This document shows, in pieces, positions 31,372 to 39,494 of a stretch of DNA of 53,725 nt; position 1 is the stretch's first letter, and each line of letters opens with the position of its first letter. The stretch spans positions 1-53,725 of IMG/VR virus record IMGVR_UViG_3300037845_000029; one strand, 5' to 3'. Position numbers and translations under genes: made by a program. Origin of the DNA: a virus. Under the pieces are notes generated by a model. The model saw only the letters and a list, made by a program, of their open reading frames with translations. It ran no database searches and was not told the DNA's origin.

Positions 31372-32058
31372 ATGCGACCGTTTTACGAGACACACGACAA
31401 GGGCGACCACGTTTTCGCGGAAACGATGGCCGGCTCGAGCATCGACGAATGCGCGAGAGAGGCCATCGAAATGTGCGGCAACAAGCCGGTGCGATTCGAG
31501 TTCAACGAGATCATGCTTGAGGCTAAGGCCGGCGTCACGTCAGGTGACATCGTGGCGGAATACTGGCGCGAGTCGAACCGCCGCCACGAAGAATACATCA
31601 AGTCGCCCGAGTACAAGGCGCAGCAAGAGCGGTACGAAGCCAAGGAATCGTCGCGGCGGTCAGCGCTGGCTGACGCACTCGCCTGCGCGCCGGCGCAAAT
31701 GACCGTCAACCCCGGCAAACTCAACGATTGGAACACCTGGTGCGCGACGAATTCCAAAGATGGCTATAGCGCGGCCGTAGTCGCCTACGCCGAGCGCTGG
31801 GCCAGGATCATGGAGAGCCGAATTGGCGGTGGCGCGACCGTCGATGAATGTGCCGATGCCACTTCGACGCTCGCCGATGAGGAAGGCGTCACCGGCTTCA
31901 TGTACGGGTGCGCCGTTGGCGGACTGGCCAAGTTTTGGATTCACGGCGAGGCGCTTCGACGCTGGCACAACCTGAAAACGCAGGTCGGCAATGAGGGCGA
32001 GAAGGCCAATGAGAACGGCGGTGTGCTCAATCCGGCAATGCTCGTGGTGGGAAAATGA
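31372..32058 (+). CDS. Hypothetical protein
   Basis: 228 residues, start set by CAAGGAG upstream. N-terminal domain (SIDECAREAIEMCGNKPVRF, EFNEIML) is alpha/beta; the C-terminal half is helical (ADEEGVTGFMYGCAVGGLAK). No motif recognised. It overlaps the HNH gene by 4 bases. Confidence 0.7.
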   Translation: MRPFYETHDKGDHVFAETMAGSSIDECAREAIEMCGNKPVRFEFNEIMLEAKAGVTSGDIVAEYWRESNRRHEEYIKSPEYKAQQERYEAKESSRRSALADALACAPAQMTVNPGKLNDWNTWCATNSKDGYSAAVVAYAERWARIMESRIGGGATVDECADATSTLADEEGVTGFMYGCAVGGLAKFWIHGEALRRWHNLKTQVGNEGEKANENGGVLNPAMLVVGK

Positions 32059-32498
32059 AACGCTCACCCCTCAAGCGCACGACGCCCCTTACCAGCAAGT
32101 CGCCGATGGTCCGCAAAAGGCGAAAGGGCGACCGGCCGGAATTGCGCACACGATGGCTCAAGACCCAGCACCGTTGCATGGCCTGCTGGATGCCGAAGTT
32201 CCTCAACCTGCCGCTGTTCGTCCATCATATTTTGCAGGCGGCGAAACGGATCGACAACGAAGCCAATTTCTTCGCGCTCTGCCGCAACTGTCATGGGCGT
32301 TACCACGGCGAGAGAATTTTCGTTGGCGACAGCTTGACAAGACTTTGGCCGGCGCTGACGCTCGCGCAAATCCTGGGCCTCAAGGCCGAGCAAGACCCGA
32401 CCGCGTTGGCGTGGCTGGCCCAGCACGCGACCAGGCAATTGCCGGAGCCCGAGCCGATCGGCGCGGAGTTCCTGGCGTTGAGGAGGAGGTGGGCGTGA
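32055..32498 (+). CDS. HNH-type endonuclease
   Basis: 147 residues. HRCMACWMPKFLNLPLFVHH, then NEANFFALCRNCHGRYHGE, show the HNH core: two Cys pairs (CxxC, CxxC) holding zinc, a catalytic His in LFVHHI, Asn and a final His in HGRYHGE. The N-terminus is basic. Size resembles NinG/HNH proteins in phage recombination modules. Likely DNA nicking or Holliday-type processing; the substrate is not known. Confidence 0.75.
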   Translation: MKRSPLKRTTPLTSKSPMVRKRRKGDRPELRTRWLKTQHRCMACWMPKFLNLPLFVHHILQAAKRIDNEANFFALCRNCHGRYHGERIFVGDSLTRLWPALTLAQILGLKAEQDPTALAWLAQHATRQLPEPEPIGAEFLALRRRWA

Positions 32499-32767
32499 GC
32501 ACCGAATACGAACTGATCGAGCCGTTTGACATCGACGACGGGCAACTTGACGGCGTGCGACCGCAAGTCGTTTTTTCGTTAGGCGTTGAGTGGGAGATGC
32601 TTCGGCAGGAGCTTGACGCCGGCCGTGAAATGAAGAGAACCATCCACGCCGAGAACCTGGCGCGTTTCGTGAAGATGTGCGAGCGCCGCGGCCGTGCGTG
32701 CGTCGTCGGCGAAATGGATTCCGAGTACGCAAACGAGTGGGCATCAATTTCCGTGGAGGCCATGTAA
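32495..32767 (+). CDS. Hypothetical protein
   Basis: 90 residues from GTG 32495 (4-base overlap). Acidic first half (IEPFDIDDGQLDGVRPQVVF), helical second half with NLARFVKMCERRGRACVV. Function unknown. Confidence 0.65.
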   Translation: MSTEYELIEPFDIDDGQLDGVRPQVVFSLGVEWEMLRQELDAGREMKRTIHAENLARFVKMCERRGRACVVGEMDSEYANEWASISVEAM

Positions 32768-32964
32768 TGCCAATCGTTGGAACGTGCAGCCGTTGCGGGG
32801 GACAAGTCAGCCGCGACATGGACGGCAATCTTGGTTGTCGAAGTTGCGGCTCCCACAAGGCAATGGGGCCGGTGATCGACATGCCCGCGCCGCCATCGGA
32901 CCACAAGACCGATGCCGACAAAAAGGAGGCCGTTCGCAAGTGGCGGGAAAGGCACTCGGCATGA
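32767..32964 (+). CDS. Small zinc-ribbon protein
   Basis: 65 residues from ATG 32767 (one-base TAATG overlap). CSRCGGQVSRDMDGNLGCRS ends in CGSHK, a four-Cys zinc ribbon, and the C-terminus is basic. Function unknown. Confidence 0.65.
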   Translation: MPIVGTCSRCGGQVSRDMDGNLGCRSCGSHKAMGPVIDMPAPPSDHKTDADKKEAVRKWRERHSA

Positions 32965-33149
32965 CAGAAGAACAAGAGTTGCGAGTTAAAATCAAGCGTG
33001 TTGTCGATGACTTGCTCGACTGCATCGAGTCAGACGTTCCGTACCCTCCAGATGCGTTGGGGACTGATGCAGGATTGTGGACGAATGGCGAACTGGCTGA
33101 TTATCTACGGCGAGTGAGCGAAGCTGTGGGCATGAGACTTGTTACTTGA
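32961..33149 (+). CDS. Small hypothetical protein
   Basis: 62 residues from ATG 32961 (ATGA overlap). Acidic, helical (ELRVKIKRVVDDLLDCIESD). No motif recognised. Confidence 0.6.
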   Translation: MTEEQELRVKIKRVVDDLLDCIESDVPYPPDALGTDAGLWTNGELADYLRRVSEAVGMRLVT

Positions 33150-33167
33150 AATCGAAGGCGAACCGAC

Positions 33168-33449
33168 ATGACCCACACCGAGTACGCCTACATCGCCGCG
33201 TTCCTGGGCCGGCTCAGCGAGCGCATGAGCAACGACGGCTGCAACGATATGTTCCTGGCCGACACGCCGGAGAACCGCGAACTGGTGAAGGCGGCCGAGC
33301 ACGAGACTGTTGGTCCTGGCGAGACGTGGCAACCGATGCTCCACGGCGGTAAGCTCTGCACGTCGAACTACATGGTAGTCGAGCACGTCAAGGACAAGCT
33401 GATGCAGGAGCAGGGCATCAAAGAGGATGAGTTACCGGAGGACTTCTGA
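33168..33449 (+). CDS. Hypothetical protein
   Basis: 93 residues. YIAAFLGRLSERMSNDGCND and LVKAAEHETVGPGETWQPML look like a compact helical protein. Its stop overlaps the next ATG (TGATG). Function unknown. Confidence 0.65.
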   Translation: MTHTEYAYIAAFLGRLSERMSNDGCNDMFLADTPENRELVKAAEHETVGPGETWQPMLHGGKLCTSNYMVVEHVKDKLMQEQGIKEDELPEDF

Positions 33450-33661
33450 TGCCCAGCGAAATCACGCCGGAGTTATTCGAGGCGGCTTTTGACCGAAGGT
33501 GGAAGGAGTTTTCTGATTCGCTGCCGCCGTAGTCGCTTCCCAGTCTTGTCGAAGCGATGAAGAAGGTGTGGCGACATGGGTTCGCGACTGGTTTCCTTGA
33601 TCGGCATCAGTGGGATGACGTCGACCAGCCGAAGCTGGTGCGAGTGGGGATTTACGACTAA
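33449..33661 (+). pseudogene. Small gene interrupted by an in-frame TAG
   Basis: ATG 33449 overlaps the previous stop and reads MPSEITPELFEAAFDRRWKE, then SDSLPP, then TAG (33530-33532). The same frame continues SLPSLVEAMKKVWRHGFATG and ends at TAA 33659-33661, overlapping the next ATG. The continuous coding character and intact junctions on both sides suggest one 70-residue protein with a nonsense codon or suppressed amber. Confidence 0.55.
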
Positions 33662-35556
33662 TGATCGGCCGTGACCTATCCAAGTGGTTCGACGAGGCCA
33701 AGCAGGACGGCAACCCGTACCTAACGGAGTGGTTCGCCGCCGCCTTCATCACCGAGCGCGACCACGAACTTTTTATGACCGACCGCGCCGCGTGGATGAA
33801 ATCGCTCCCTCAGCCAACCGAACATGGCCTGCGCAGACAACTCGCCGGGAAATACTCCTGGGCGATCCCCTGTGACGCTGCCTTGCGTTCGATTGCCGAT
33901 CTCGGGCCAATCGTCGAGATGGGCGCGGGTTGCATGGTTGGCGACACTCTCGTTGCCACATCAGAGGGCATAGTTCGCTTGGACGAGATTGCGGCGTCAT
34001 CGACAATTTCGGGACGCAACGGACCATCTCTTGTGGTTCGCAAATGGAACAAGGGACCACAACTGACCATTCGCCTCACGCTCGACGGCGGCCATCAGGT
34101 CACTGTTTCTGAGCGCCATCGCGTGTTGTGCCATGACGACGCCGGCCATCAGCTATGGAAGCGCGTCGTCGACTTGAAAAAAACGGATCGAGTGCTAATC
34201 CCAATCGGTGCAGATTTATGGGGACCACCGCAAAAGGTTCCACAGCCAAAGCGACTTGGCGGTCGTGCCACACAATTCAAGGTGAGCCAGATTTTCAATG
34301 AAGACATGGCTGAGATGATCGGAATTATGATTGCTGACGGTGACTCCGACAAGAACAGAATTCGGATAAGCAACAGAGAACATGCTGATCGCATCGCCGC
34401 GCTAGGCGCAAATGTCTTTGGGTGCCGGCTTCCGTTTATCGACAAAAAACGGCCATCCAGCGCAACGTATTTCATCGGTCGCGCACTATCGCAGTGGGCA
34501 ACCGAAATCGGAATGGTATGGGGCGCGGAACATAAGGTAGTACCCGGCGTCGCGTTAAGATCGCCGCGCGGGTGTCAATTGAGGTTATTGGCCGGTCTCT
34601 CTCTCGACTCGACATACGAACCAAAACGACACCGATGGTGTTTTCGGTCGAGAAGTTACAAGGTCGCGGATGTAGTCGCAGCGATTCTCCTGAATCTTGG
34701 TATCTTTTGTTGCAGAATAATCGGAAAAGAACGCAGGCCCGCAGGAACCCGTCGCGCCGCTCATGGTGACACGTTTGGAGTAACCGTCACCGGAGAATGG
34801 CTTGACAAGTTATCTCTTATTGTTCCTTTACAGCATTCGATCGAGCGGCAATGCCGAGCACAATCGCCCTATGTCGAGCGCATCATAGCGCCATCGCTTT
34901 TTGACGAACTAAGAATAGAAAACGGCTGGGCGGAACGATTGACAGCGGATCAGGTAAAACGAGGCATGGGGGCGTCTCGCAGAAAAGTTGAATCGCTCCT
35001 TGAAAAGTCGCGCCCCTGTGCCGCGAAAGACCGCCTGAACGCTCTTCATATCGCTGGAATCTGGTCCGGGGTGCGTTCGGTTGTGCCGTCTATATTGCGT
35101 CCAGTGTTTGATTTAACTGTGCCAGATGGACAAGCGTACGCAGCGACGACCATGAACCACAATACCGGTTATTGGGCTTGGCTGTTGCGCAAGCGGGGTG
35201 CCGACGTGTTGGCCTACGACGAGCTTCCGCCAGGGCCGAATTCCGGCAACCACTACCATGAGGAAAACCCCTGCTGGATTCAGGTCCAGCGCGGCAAACC
35301 GAACGCGCTCAAGGAACACGCCGACCGGGCGCTGATGCTCTGCTGGCCGCCGTACAACGAACCGATGGCGTGGCAGAGCCTTTGCAAATATCGTGGTCGG
35401 CATGTGGTTTTCATCGGCGAGGGACAAGGCGGCTGCACCGGAGACGAGAGGTTTTTCAAGAAGCTCGACCGGGAGTTCCGCGAAGTGGCCGAGGTCGAGA
35501 TTCCGCAGTACGAGGGGCTGCACGACTACCTGACGATTTACGAGAGGAAGAAGTGA
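33661..35556 (+). CDS. SAM-dependent methyltransferase-like protein split by an intein
   Basis: 631 residues as translated, 220 after splicing. Extein parts are residues 1-90 and 502-631. Joined, they read PIVEMGAG-TGYWAWLLRKRG, the glycine-rich SAM-binding motif I, then DVLAYDE (motif II acidic residue) and ADRALMLCWPPYNEPMAW, where CWPP may replace the usual NPP. The target could be DNA, RNA or protein. Until the intein leaves, the SAM site is broken, so splicing controls activity. TAATG overlap with the preceding gene. Confidence 0.8.
   Translation: MIGRDLSKWFDEAKQDGNPYLTEWFAAAFITERDHELFMTDRAAWMKSLPQPTEHGLRRQLAGKYSWAIPCDAALRSIADLGPIVEMGAGCMVGDTLVATSEGIVRLDEIAASSTISGRNGPSLVVRKWNKGPQLTIRLTLDGGHQVTVSERHRVLCHDDAGHQLWKRVVDLKKTDRVLIPIGADLWGPPQKVPQPKRLGGRATQFKVSQIFNEDMAEMIGIMIADGDSDKNRIRISNREHADRIAALGANVFGCRLPFIDKKRPSSATYFIGRALSQWATEIGMVWGAEHKVVPGVALRSPRGCQLRLLAGLSLDSTYEPKRHRWCFRSRSYKVADVVAAILLNLGIFCCRIIGKERRPAGTRRAAHGDTFGVTVTGEWLDKLSLIVPLQHSIERQCRAQSPYVERIIAPSLFDELRIENGWAERLTADQVKRGMGASRRKVESLLEKSRPCAAKDRLNALHIAGIWSGVRSVVPSILRPVFDLTVPDGQAYAATTMNHNTGYWAWLLRKRGADVLAYDELPPGPNSGNHYHEENPCWIQVQRGKPNALKEHADRALMLCWPPYNEPMAWQSLCKYRGRHVVFIGEGQGGCTGDERFFKKLDREFREVAEVEIPQYEGLHDYLTIYERKK
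33931..35163 (+). mobile_element. Intein with LAGLIDADG homing endonuclease
   Basis: 411 residues (91-501 of the precursor). Starts with Cys in CMVGDTLVATSEGIVRLDEI (splicing block A). Block B-like is GGHQVTVSERHRVL. Two dodecapeptide motifs mark the endonuclease: EMIGIMIADGDSDKN and LLAGLSLDSTYEPKR. The end reads FDLTVPDGQAYAATTMNHN, with His-Asn at the junction and Thr as the first C-extein residue. AT content is higher than in the flanks. All splicing residues appear present. Confidence 0.9.
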
Positions 35557-35747
35557 CCCGCCTTTTTACCGTTACCGAAGCCGCCGCCGAGCTCGACATT
35601 TCGACCGGGCGCGTCCGGGCGCTGTGTCTGGCGATGGGCCTGGGGACCAGGTATGGCGAACGCCTGCGATTGCTGACGGCGGCCGACATTCGGCGGTTGA
35701 ACGCCCGCAAGAAAGTGCCGGGGCCGAAGGCGAAAAAAACCGCTTGA
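35553..35747 (+). CDS. Small MerR/excisionase-like HTH protein
   Basis: 64 residues from GTG 35553 (4-base overlap). LFTVTEAAAELDISTGRVRA followed by LGTRYGERLRLLTAADIRRL, then a basic Gly-Pro-Lys tail. Very close in design to the proteins at 18306 and 10077, so likely paralogues that diverged in the recognition helix. Confidence 0.7.
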   Translation: MTRLFTVTEAAAELDISTGRVRALCLAMGLGTRYGERLRLLTAADIRRLNARKKVPGPKAKKTA

Positions 35748-35772
35748 CGACGATAACGGTATCGTCTATGAT
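35744..35772 (+). promoter_or_regulatory. Sigma-70-type promoter
   Basis: TTGACG 35744-35749, spacer 17, TATGAT 35767-35772. The spacer contains a perfect inverted repeat (ACGATAACGGTATCGT), a possible operator. The ATG at 35768 lies inside the -10 box. Confidence 0.75.
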
Positions 35773-35971
35773 TGGCACGAACAAGGATGACGACGCCGCG
35801 ACCAAGCCCCGCTCGACGACGCTCTGCGCCGGCTGCCGGCACTTGGAAGAACGGCCGAGGACCGACTTCTGGCCCGCTGGAGCGGAGTACGTCTGCGGGC
35901 GGAACGGCCGCTGGATCGGGTTCATCGGCGTGACGCCGGAGTGGTGCGAGGGGCGGGAGGAAAACGCATGA
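35768..35971 (+). CDS. Small Cys-containing hypothetical protein
   Basis: 67 residues from ATG 35768. LCAGCRHLEER, YVCGRNGRW and EWCEGREE give four Cys spaced like a zinc-binding fold. The start is uncertain: transcripts from the overlapping promoter would begin after this ATG, so this start would need upstream transcription, or a non-ATG start is used. Confidence 0.55.
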   Translation: MIGTNKDDDAATKPRSTTLCAGCRHLEERPRTDFWPAGAEYVCGRNGRWIGFIGVTPEWCEGREENA

Positions 35972-36438
35972 AATTCACGACCTGCTCAGGCAAGCGGCTT
36001 TCCGACCACCAGCTTCGCGTCCTGGCGGCGCTGCTGGCGCTCGAAAGCAAACACGGCTGGCGATGGTGGCCGCGTACCGCAATCGGATTCGTCGTCGGCG
36101 CGGGCGGCTACCACGGCGTTATTCAGCGGTCAACCATGTCGATCTTGAAGGAAGCCTGGCTCGTCAAGACGGAACGTGCATCGTTCGGCGAAGAGTTGTG
36201 CGACATCGTTCGTTGCACCTGCGCGTGTTCCCAGTGGGGCCTGCGCCGCGCCGGACGTTCAATCGCGGAGTCAGCGGCGATTCGCTGGCCACCGGATGCC
36301 GTTGAACGTGTCGCATCGCTTGCCTACCATCGACAAGGACCCTTCCGTGACGAAGATGAAGGCTGGGGCGACGATGGAGACGACGACGATCCTGGGCCGC
36401 TATCGCCCGTCGGGAGCGGCGACCTGATTCATGCCTAA
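35968..36438 (+). CDS. Putative winged-helix protein
   Basis: 156 residues from ATG 35968 (ATGA overlap). RLSDHQLRVLAALLALESKH, YHGVIQRSTMSILKEAWLV and WGLRRAGRSIAESAAIRW suggest a winged helix like those in replication or regulatory proteins. The C-terminal 40 residues are Asp-rich. Function not recognised. Confidence 0.6.
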   Translation: MKFTTCSGKRLSDHQLRVLAALLALESKHGWRWWPRTAIGFVVGAGGYHGVIQRSTMSILKEAWLVKTERASFGEELCDIVRCTCACSQWGLRRAGRSIAESAAIRWPPDAVERVASLAYHRQGPFRDEDEGWGDDGDDDDPGPLSPVGSGDLIHA

Positions 36439-36594
36439 GCGCGGCACGCCGAATACGCTCGCCTGTGGATTGGTGCCGAGTCGCGGCTAGGAATTCGCTT
36501 TCGTCCGAAGTGGCGAGAGGCCGAGTTCGTGGACATTGGGGCCGGGATTTGACGGTTCGACAGGATTGAAACCGCCGCAAGGCAAGGAGGTCAC
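36439..36594 (+). other. Intergenic segment with coding-like remnant
   Basis: The frame after the TAA at 36436-36438 continues RHAEYARLWIGAESRLGIRF and ends FVDIGAGI at TGA 36552. It reads like protein but has no clear start; it may be a lost C-terminal extension of the upstream gene or a small gene with a rare start. AAGGAGG before 36595 belongs to csrA. Confidence 0.4.
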
Positions 36595-36777
36595 ATGCTG
36601 TGCCTTACACGCCGGGAAGGCGAACAGTTGGTCATCAACGGCAACATCAGGATCATCGTCAACCGGATTTACAAAGGCCGCGTGAGCCTCGGCGTCATCG
36701 CCCCGGACGACGTTCGCGTGCTCCGCGGCGAGCTTTGCGAGGATGAACCGCAGGAAGATGAGAAGATTTCCGCTTGA
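36595..36777 (+). CDS. csrA: CsrA-family RNA-binding regulator
   Basis: 60 residues, full CsrA length. LCLTRREGEQLVING, IRIIVNRIYKGRVSLGVIAP and DDVRVLRGELCEDE follow CsrA strand by strand; Leu4 and the Arg/Val-rich basic edge near residue 43 (VRVLR) that contact RNA are kept. AAGGAGG lies 6 bases upstream. CsrA dimers bind GGA in hairpin loops near ribosome binding sites. In a phage it could redirect host translation or tune the phage's own GGA-rich starts. Confidence 0.9.
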   Translation: MLCLTRREGEQLVINGNIRIIVNRIYKGRVSLGVIAPDDVRVLRGELCEDEPQEDEKISA

Positions 36778-36802
36778 CGGCTGGGGCCGGAGCTGCTAAG
36801 GT
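36774..36802 (+). promoter_or_regulatory. Sigma-70-type promoter before the replication genes
   Basis: TTGACG 36774-36779 (overlapping the csrA stop), spacer 17, TAAGGT 36797-36802. It would start a transcript at about 36810, the first base of the structured leader. Confidence 0.65.
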
Positions 36803-36809
36803 GGCGAGC

Positions 36810-36913
36810 GTTCAAAGTCGGGCTTGTTCTTTTTCCAGCCATTCGTCGAAACCGCCGGCCTAAAATTCTTGCCCACCTCGGGCGGACGGCTTTGAACACC
36901 GGGCCGGCGGTTT
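36810..36913 (+). ncRNA. Structured leader RNA with pseudoknot topology (candidate)
   Basis: Two perfect inverted repeats interlock: GTTCAAAG (36810-36817) with CTTTGAAC (36890-36897), and AAACCGCCGGCC (36849-36860) with GGCCGGCGGTTT (36902-36913). Order A-B-A'-B' is an H-type pseudoknot, with a GCCC/GGGC hairpin (36871-36883) inside. It begins where the 36774 promoter should start transcription and ends 13 bases before the replication gene. It could be a riboswitch, an attenuator or a small RNA. Confidence 0.5.
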
Positions 36914-36925
36914 TGTCGGGTGGCT

Positions 36926-37861
36926 ATGCCCAAGGATGGCCAGCGAAGATGCTGGGTGGACGTGGCAGAGGGATGGATCAAGATCAGAGGGAACCTGATG
37001 TCTTCCCTGAAGCTCATCAGGCTCGCAAGGCGGCTCGGCGAGCAGTCTGAATTCCGCCTATGGCTGTCTCCAATCGGCGATCCGCGCAACAACGGCGCAA
37101 CATCCGCGCAACAAATAAGTGAGCCGGCGTTGCGCTGTGTTGCGCTTTCTTTACTAACCGTGACGTGGAGCGAGGCAAGATCACAAGGCAAATTTGACGG
37201 CGACGACTTGATCCTTGAAGGATTGTATCTTTCCGATCTTGACCAGCTTGCCGGGGCGCCAGGACTTGGTAAGGCGATGGAAACGGTTGGTTGGGCGGTT
37301 CAAATGAAAAACCCGACGTGCGTTAAGTTGCCTAATTTCAAGGAGTTCAACGCTCCGATGACGCCTGCTGAACGCATGAAAAAGATGCGTTCTGGTCGTG
37401 AAGATGACCGCGACGACCGCGCAACAAACGCGCAACATGGCGCGCAACCTGAGAAGGAGAAGGAGAAGGAGACTAAGAGAAAGAGATCTCAGGAGACTCC
37501 TGAGTCTCATTCGTCTCCCGTTTTTGATTTTTCTTCGGCATGCGCACCCATCGCCGAGAGGCTCTACGAAGTCACAGGATGCACCAAGCCGAACGACCCG
37601 TTCCTTTGGCAAATAGCCGTCCTCGTGAACGAAGGCGCAATCACGGAACTAGCCATCAAGGAATCAATCGAGAGTGTCGGCTTGTGCGCAACCGGCGAGC
37701 GCGTGCCATACCTTCGCGTCTGCCTTGAGCGGCACGTCGGCGGAAAACCGAAGCTCAAGGAAATGCTCGCAAGGGTCCGGCTGACACGCGCCTTTCCGCG
37801 GTCGCCGCCGCAACCGAGTGAACCCTGGATTACTCCCGCGACCAAGAGGCCAAACCCATGA
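36926..37861 (+). CDS. Replication initiator / helicase loader-like protein
   Basis: 311 residues from ATG 36926 (GTG 36920 possible). Two-domain design of phage O/DnaD/DnaT proteins: an N-terminal winged-helix region (LAGAPGLGKAMETVGWAVQ, VKLPNFKEFN), a highly charged linker at about 160-200 (EKEKEKETKRKR) and a C-terminal helical domain (FLWQIAVLVNEGAITELAIK). Directly upstream of dnaB with an ATGA overlap. It would bind the origin and load the helicase. Confidence 0.75.
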   Translation: MPKDGQRRCWVDVAEGWIKIRGNLMSSLKLIRLARRLGEQSEFRLWLSPIGDPRNNGATSAQQISEPALRCVALSLLTVTWSEARSQGKFDGDDLILEGLYLSDLDQLAGAPGLGKAMETVGWAVQMKNPTCVKLPNFKEFNAPMTPAERMKKMRSGREDDRDDRATNAQHGAQPEKEKEKETKRKRSQETPESHSSPVFDFSSACAPIAERLYEVTGCTKPNDPFLWQIAVLVNEGAITELAIKESIESVGLCATGERVPYLRVCLERHVGGKPKLKEMLARVRLTRAFPRSPPQPSEPWITPATKRPNP

Positions 37862-39312
37862 CGGACGAATCCGAAACTCGCCTTCCAGCCCAGAACCTCG
37901 ACGCCGAGCGTGGCGTGCTGGGGGCGTGCCTCCTCGACCACGAGCGCATCGACGACGTAGCAACCGTGCTACGCGTCGAGGATTTTTACCTGCCGCCGCA
38001 CGGGTTCATCTTCCAGGCGATGCTCGAAATGTCGCGTGACAACAAGCGGCCGGACCCAACGCTGTTGGCAAACTACCTCAAGAAAAAGGGGCAGCTTTCG
38101 GAACTGGCTGACGTTCACGAAGTCGCCGACGCCGGTGAAAAGAACATCGCCGGCCGGCTGTTCCTCGACGAGCTTTCGCAGTGCGTGCCGACGGCGCACA
38201 ACGCGGTATGGTACGCGAAGCTCGTGGCCGAGGCGTCCCAGATGCGGCGGCTTGAGATGGCCGGGTACGAGATCGTGCGGGTGTCGCGGTTCGACGACAT
38301 GGAACCGGCCGAGCGGTTGGCCAAGGCCGAGTCTGAAATCTTTCGGGTGGGCGAGCTTCACGCTGGCAAGGAAGCGAAGCATGTCGGCGACGTGTTGTCG
38401 GCGGCGGTGGCGTCGATCGAAGCGCGTCAGGACCGCGAGGGCCTATCCGGTCTTTCGACTGGATACGCCGACGTCGACAAACTGACGGGCGGCTTGAAGA
38501 ACGGCGAACTGGTGATCTTGGCCGGCAAGCCCGGCATGGGAAAATCGGCCTACGCGACGAACGTTGCTCATCGCACGACGATGATCGGCGACATCAAGGC
38601 GTCGGTCCTTTTTGTATCACTCGAAATGAGCGAAGGGGAGCTTGGCGAGCGGCTGCTCTGCACGCACGGCCGCATTGACGGGCACAAGTGCCGCAACGGA
38701 TTCCTGGGCGAGATGGAGCGTGTAAAGATCCGCGAGGCCAACAACGCGCTTGCTGGGGCGAAGCTCTACATCGACGCCACGCCTGGTCGGTCGATGCCGG
38801 AAATCTCGTCGCTCTGCCGGCGGCACAAGCGGCGGCATGGGCTCGACCTGGTGATCGTCGATTACCTGCAAATCATCGCGGCCGAGGACCGCCGAGCGCC
38901 GCGCGAACAGCAGGTTGCAGCGATCGCGCAACGGCTTAAGAACATGGCGCGAGAACTCGACCGACCCGTGCTCTGCCTCGCGCAGTTGAACCGGCAGACC
39001 GACGCGGCCCGCGGCAACCGGCCGACGTTGACGCACCTCAGAGAATCTGGTGCGATCGAGCAGGAGGCTGATCAAGTCTGGTTCGTCCATCGCGACGACT
39101 ATTTTTTGCCGGCGGGCGAAGAAAGAGAAAGGGTCAAGGGCACTGCCGAGCTGATCGTGGCCAAGAACCGCAACGGCCCGACAGGTGAGGCGAATCTCGT
39201 TTGGCTTGACTACTGCACGCGGTTCGAGTCGATGTGCAAGAACGAGCGCACGTATGACGAAAGCGATTGGCCGAAGCATGAAGAACCAGGAGGCAACTGG
39301 TGGGAACGCTGA
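37858..39312 (+). CDS. dnaB: DnaB-type replicative helicase
   Basis: 484 residues, full DnaB length. N-terminal domain begins PAQNLDAERGVLGACLLDHE. The RecA-like domain has GLSTGYADVDKLTGGLKNGE, Walker A AGKPGMGKSA (about 222-231), Walker B VIVDYLQIIA, then AIAQRLKNMARELDRPVLCL, AQLNR and LRESGAIEQEADQVWFVHRD. It forms a hexameric 5'-3' helicase at the phage fork. Its 3' end overlaps the next gene by 13 bases. Confidence 0.95.
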   Translation: MTDESETRLPAQNLDAERGVLGACLLDHERIDDVATVLRVEDFYLPPHGFIFQAMLEMSRDNKRPDPTLLANYLKKKGQLSELADVHEVADAGEKNIAGRLFLDELSQCVPTAHNAVWYAKLVAEASQMRRLEMAGYEIVRVSRFDDMEPAERLAKAESEIFRVGELHAGKEAKHVGDVLSAAVASIEARQDREGLSGLSTGYADVDKLTGGLKNGELVILAGKPGMGKSAYATNVAHRTTMIGDIKASVLFVSLEMSEGELGERLLCTHGRIDGHKCRNGFLGEMERVKIREANNALAGAKLYIDATPGRSMPEISSLCRRHKRRHGLDLVIVDYLQIIAAEDRRAPREQQVAAIAQRLKNMARELDRPVLCLAQLNRQTDAARGNRPTLTHLRESGAIEQEADQVWFVHRDDYFLPAGEERERVKGTAELIVAKNRNGPTGEANLVWLDYCTRFESMCKNERTYDESDWPKHEEPGGNWWER

Positions 39313-39494
39313 CCGACGACGACCGCGACAACATCGAAGCCTGGAAGCAGGCCGTGAAGCTCCGCGACTACTGGGCGCGGGTCGAAGCCGGCGAGGAAAA
39401 CGCGAAGGACGAGCAACGCCTGATGGCTGCGACGATCATGGCGGCGATCGAGTTGTTTCACGACCGGGGGCTGGACAAGGAACTGCTGGCATGA
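39300..39494 (+). CDS. Small hypothetical protein
   Basis: 64 residues from GTG 39300, with GGAGG upstream inside dnaB. Acidic helical protein (DNIEAWKQAVKLRDYWARVE). Overlaps the next gene by 4 bases. Function unknown. Confidence 0.6.
   Translation: MGTLTDDDRDNIEAWKQAVKLRDYWARVEAGEENAKDEQRLMAATIMAAIELFHDRGLDKELLA

Noticed and set aside
33530-33532. General TAG recoding in this phage
   Set aside because: TAG is the normal stop of several well-supported genes (for example 785, 2123, 22193), so whole-genome recoding does not fit.
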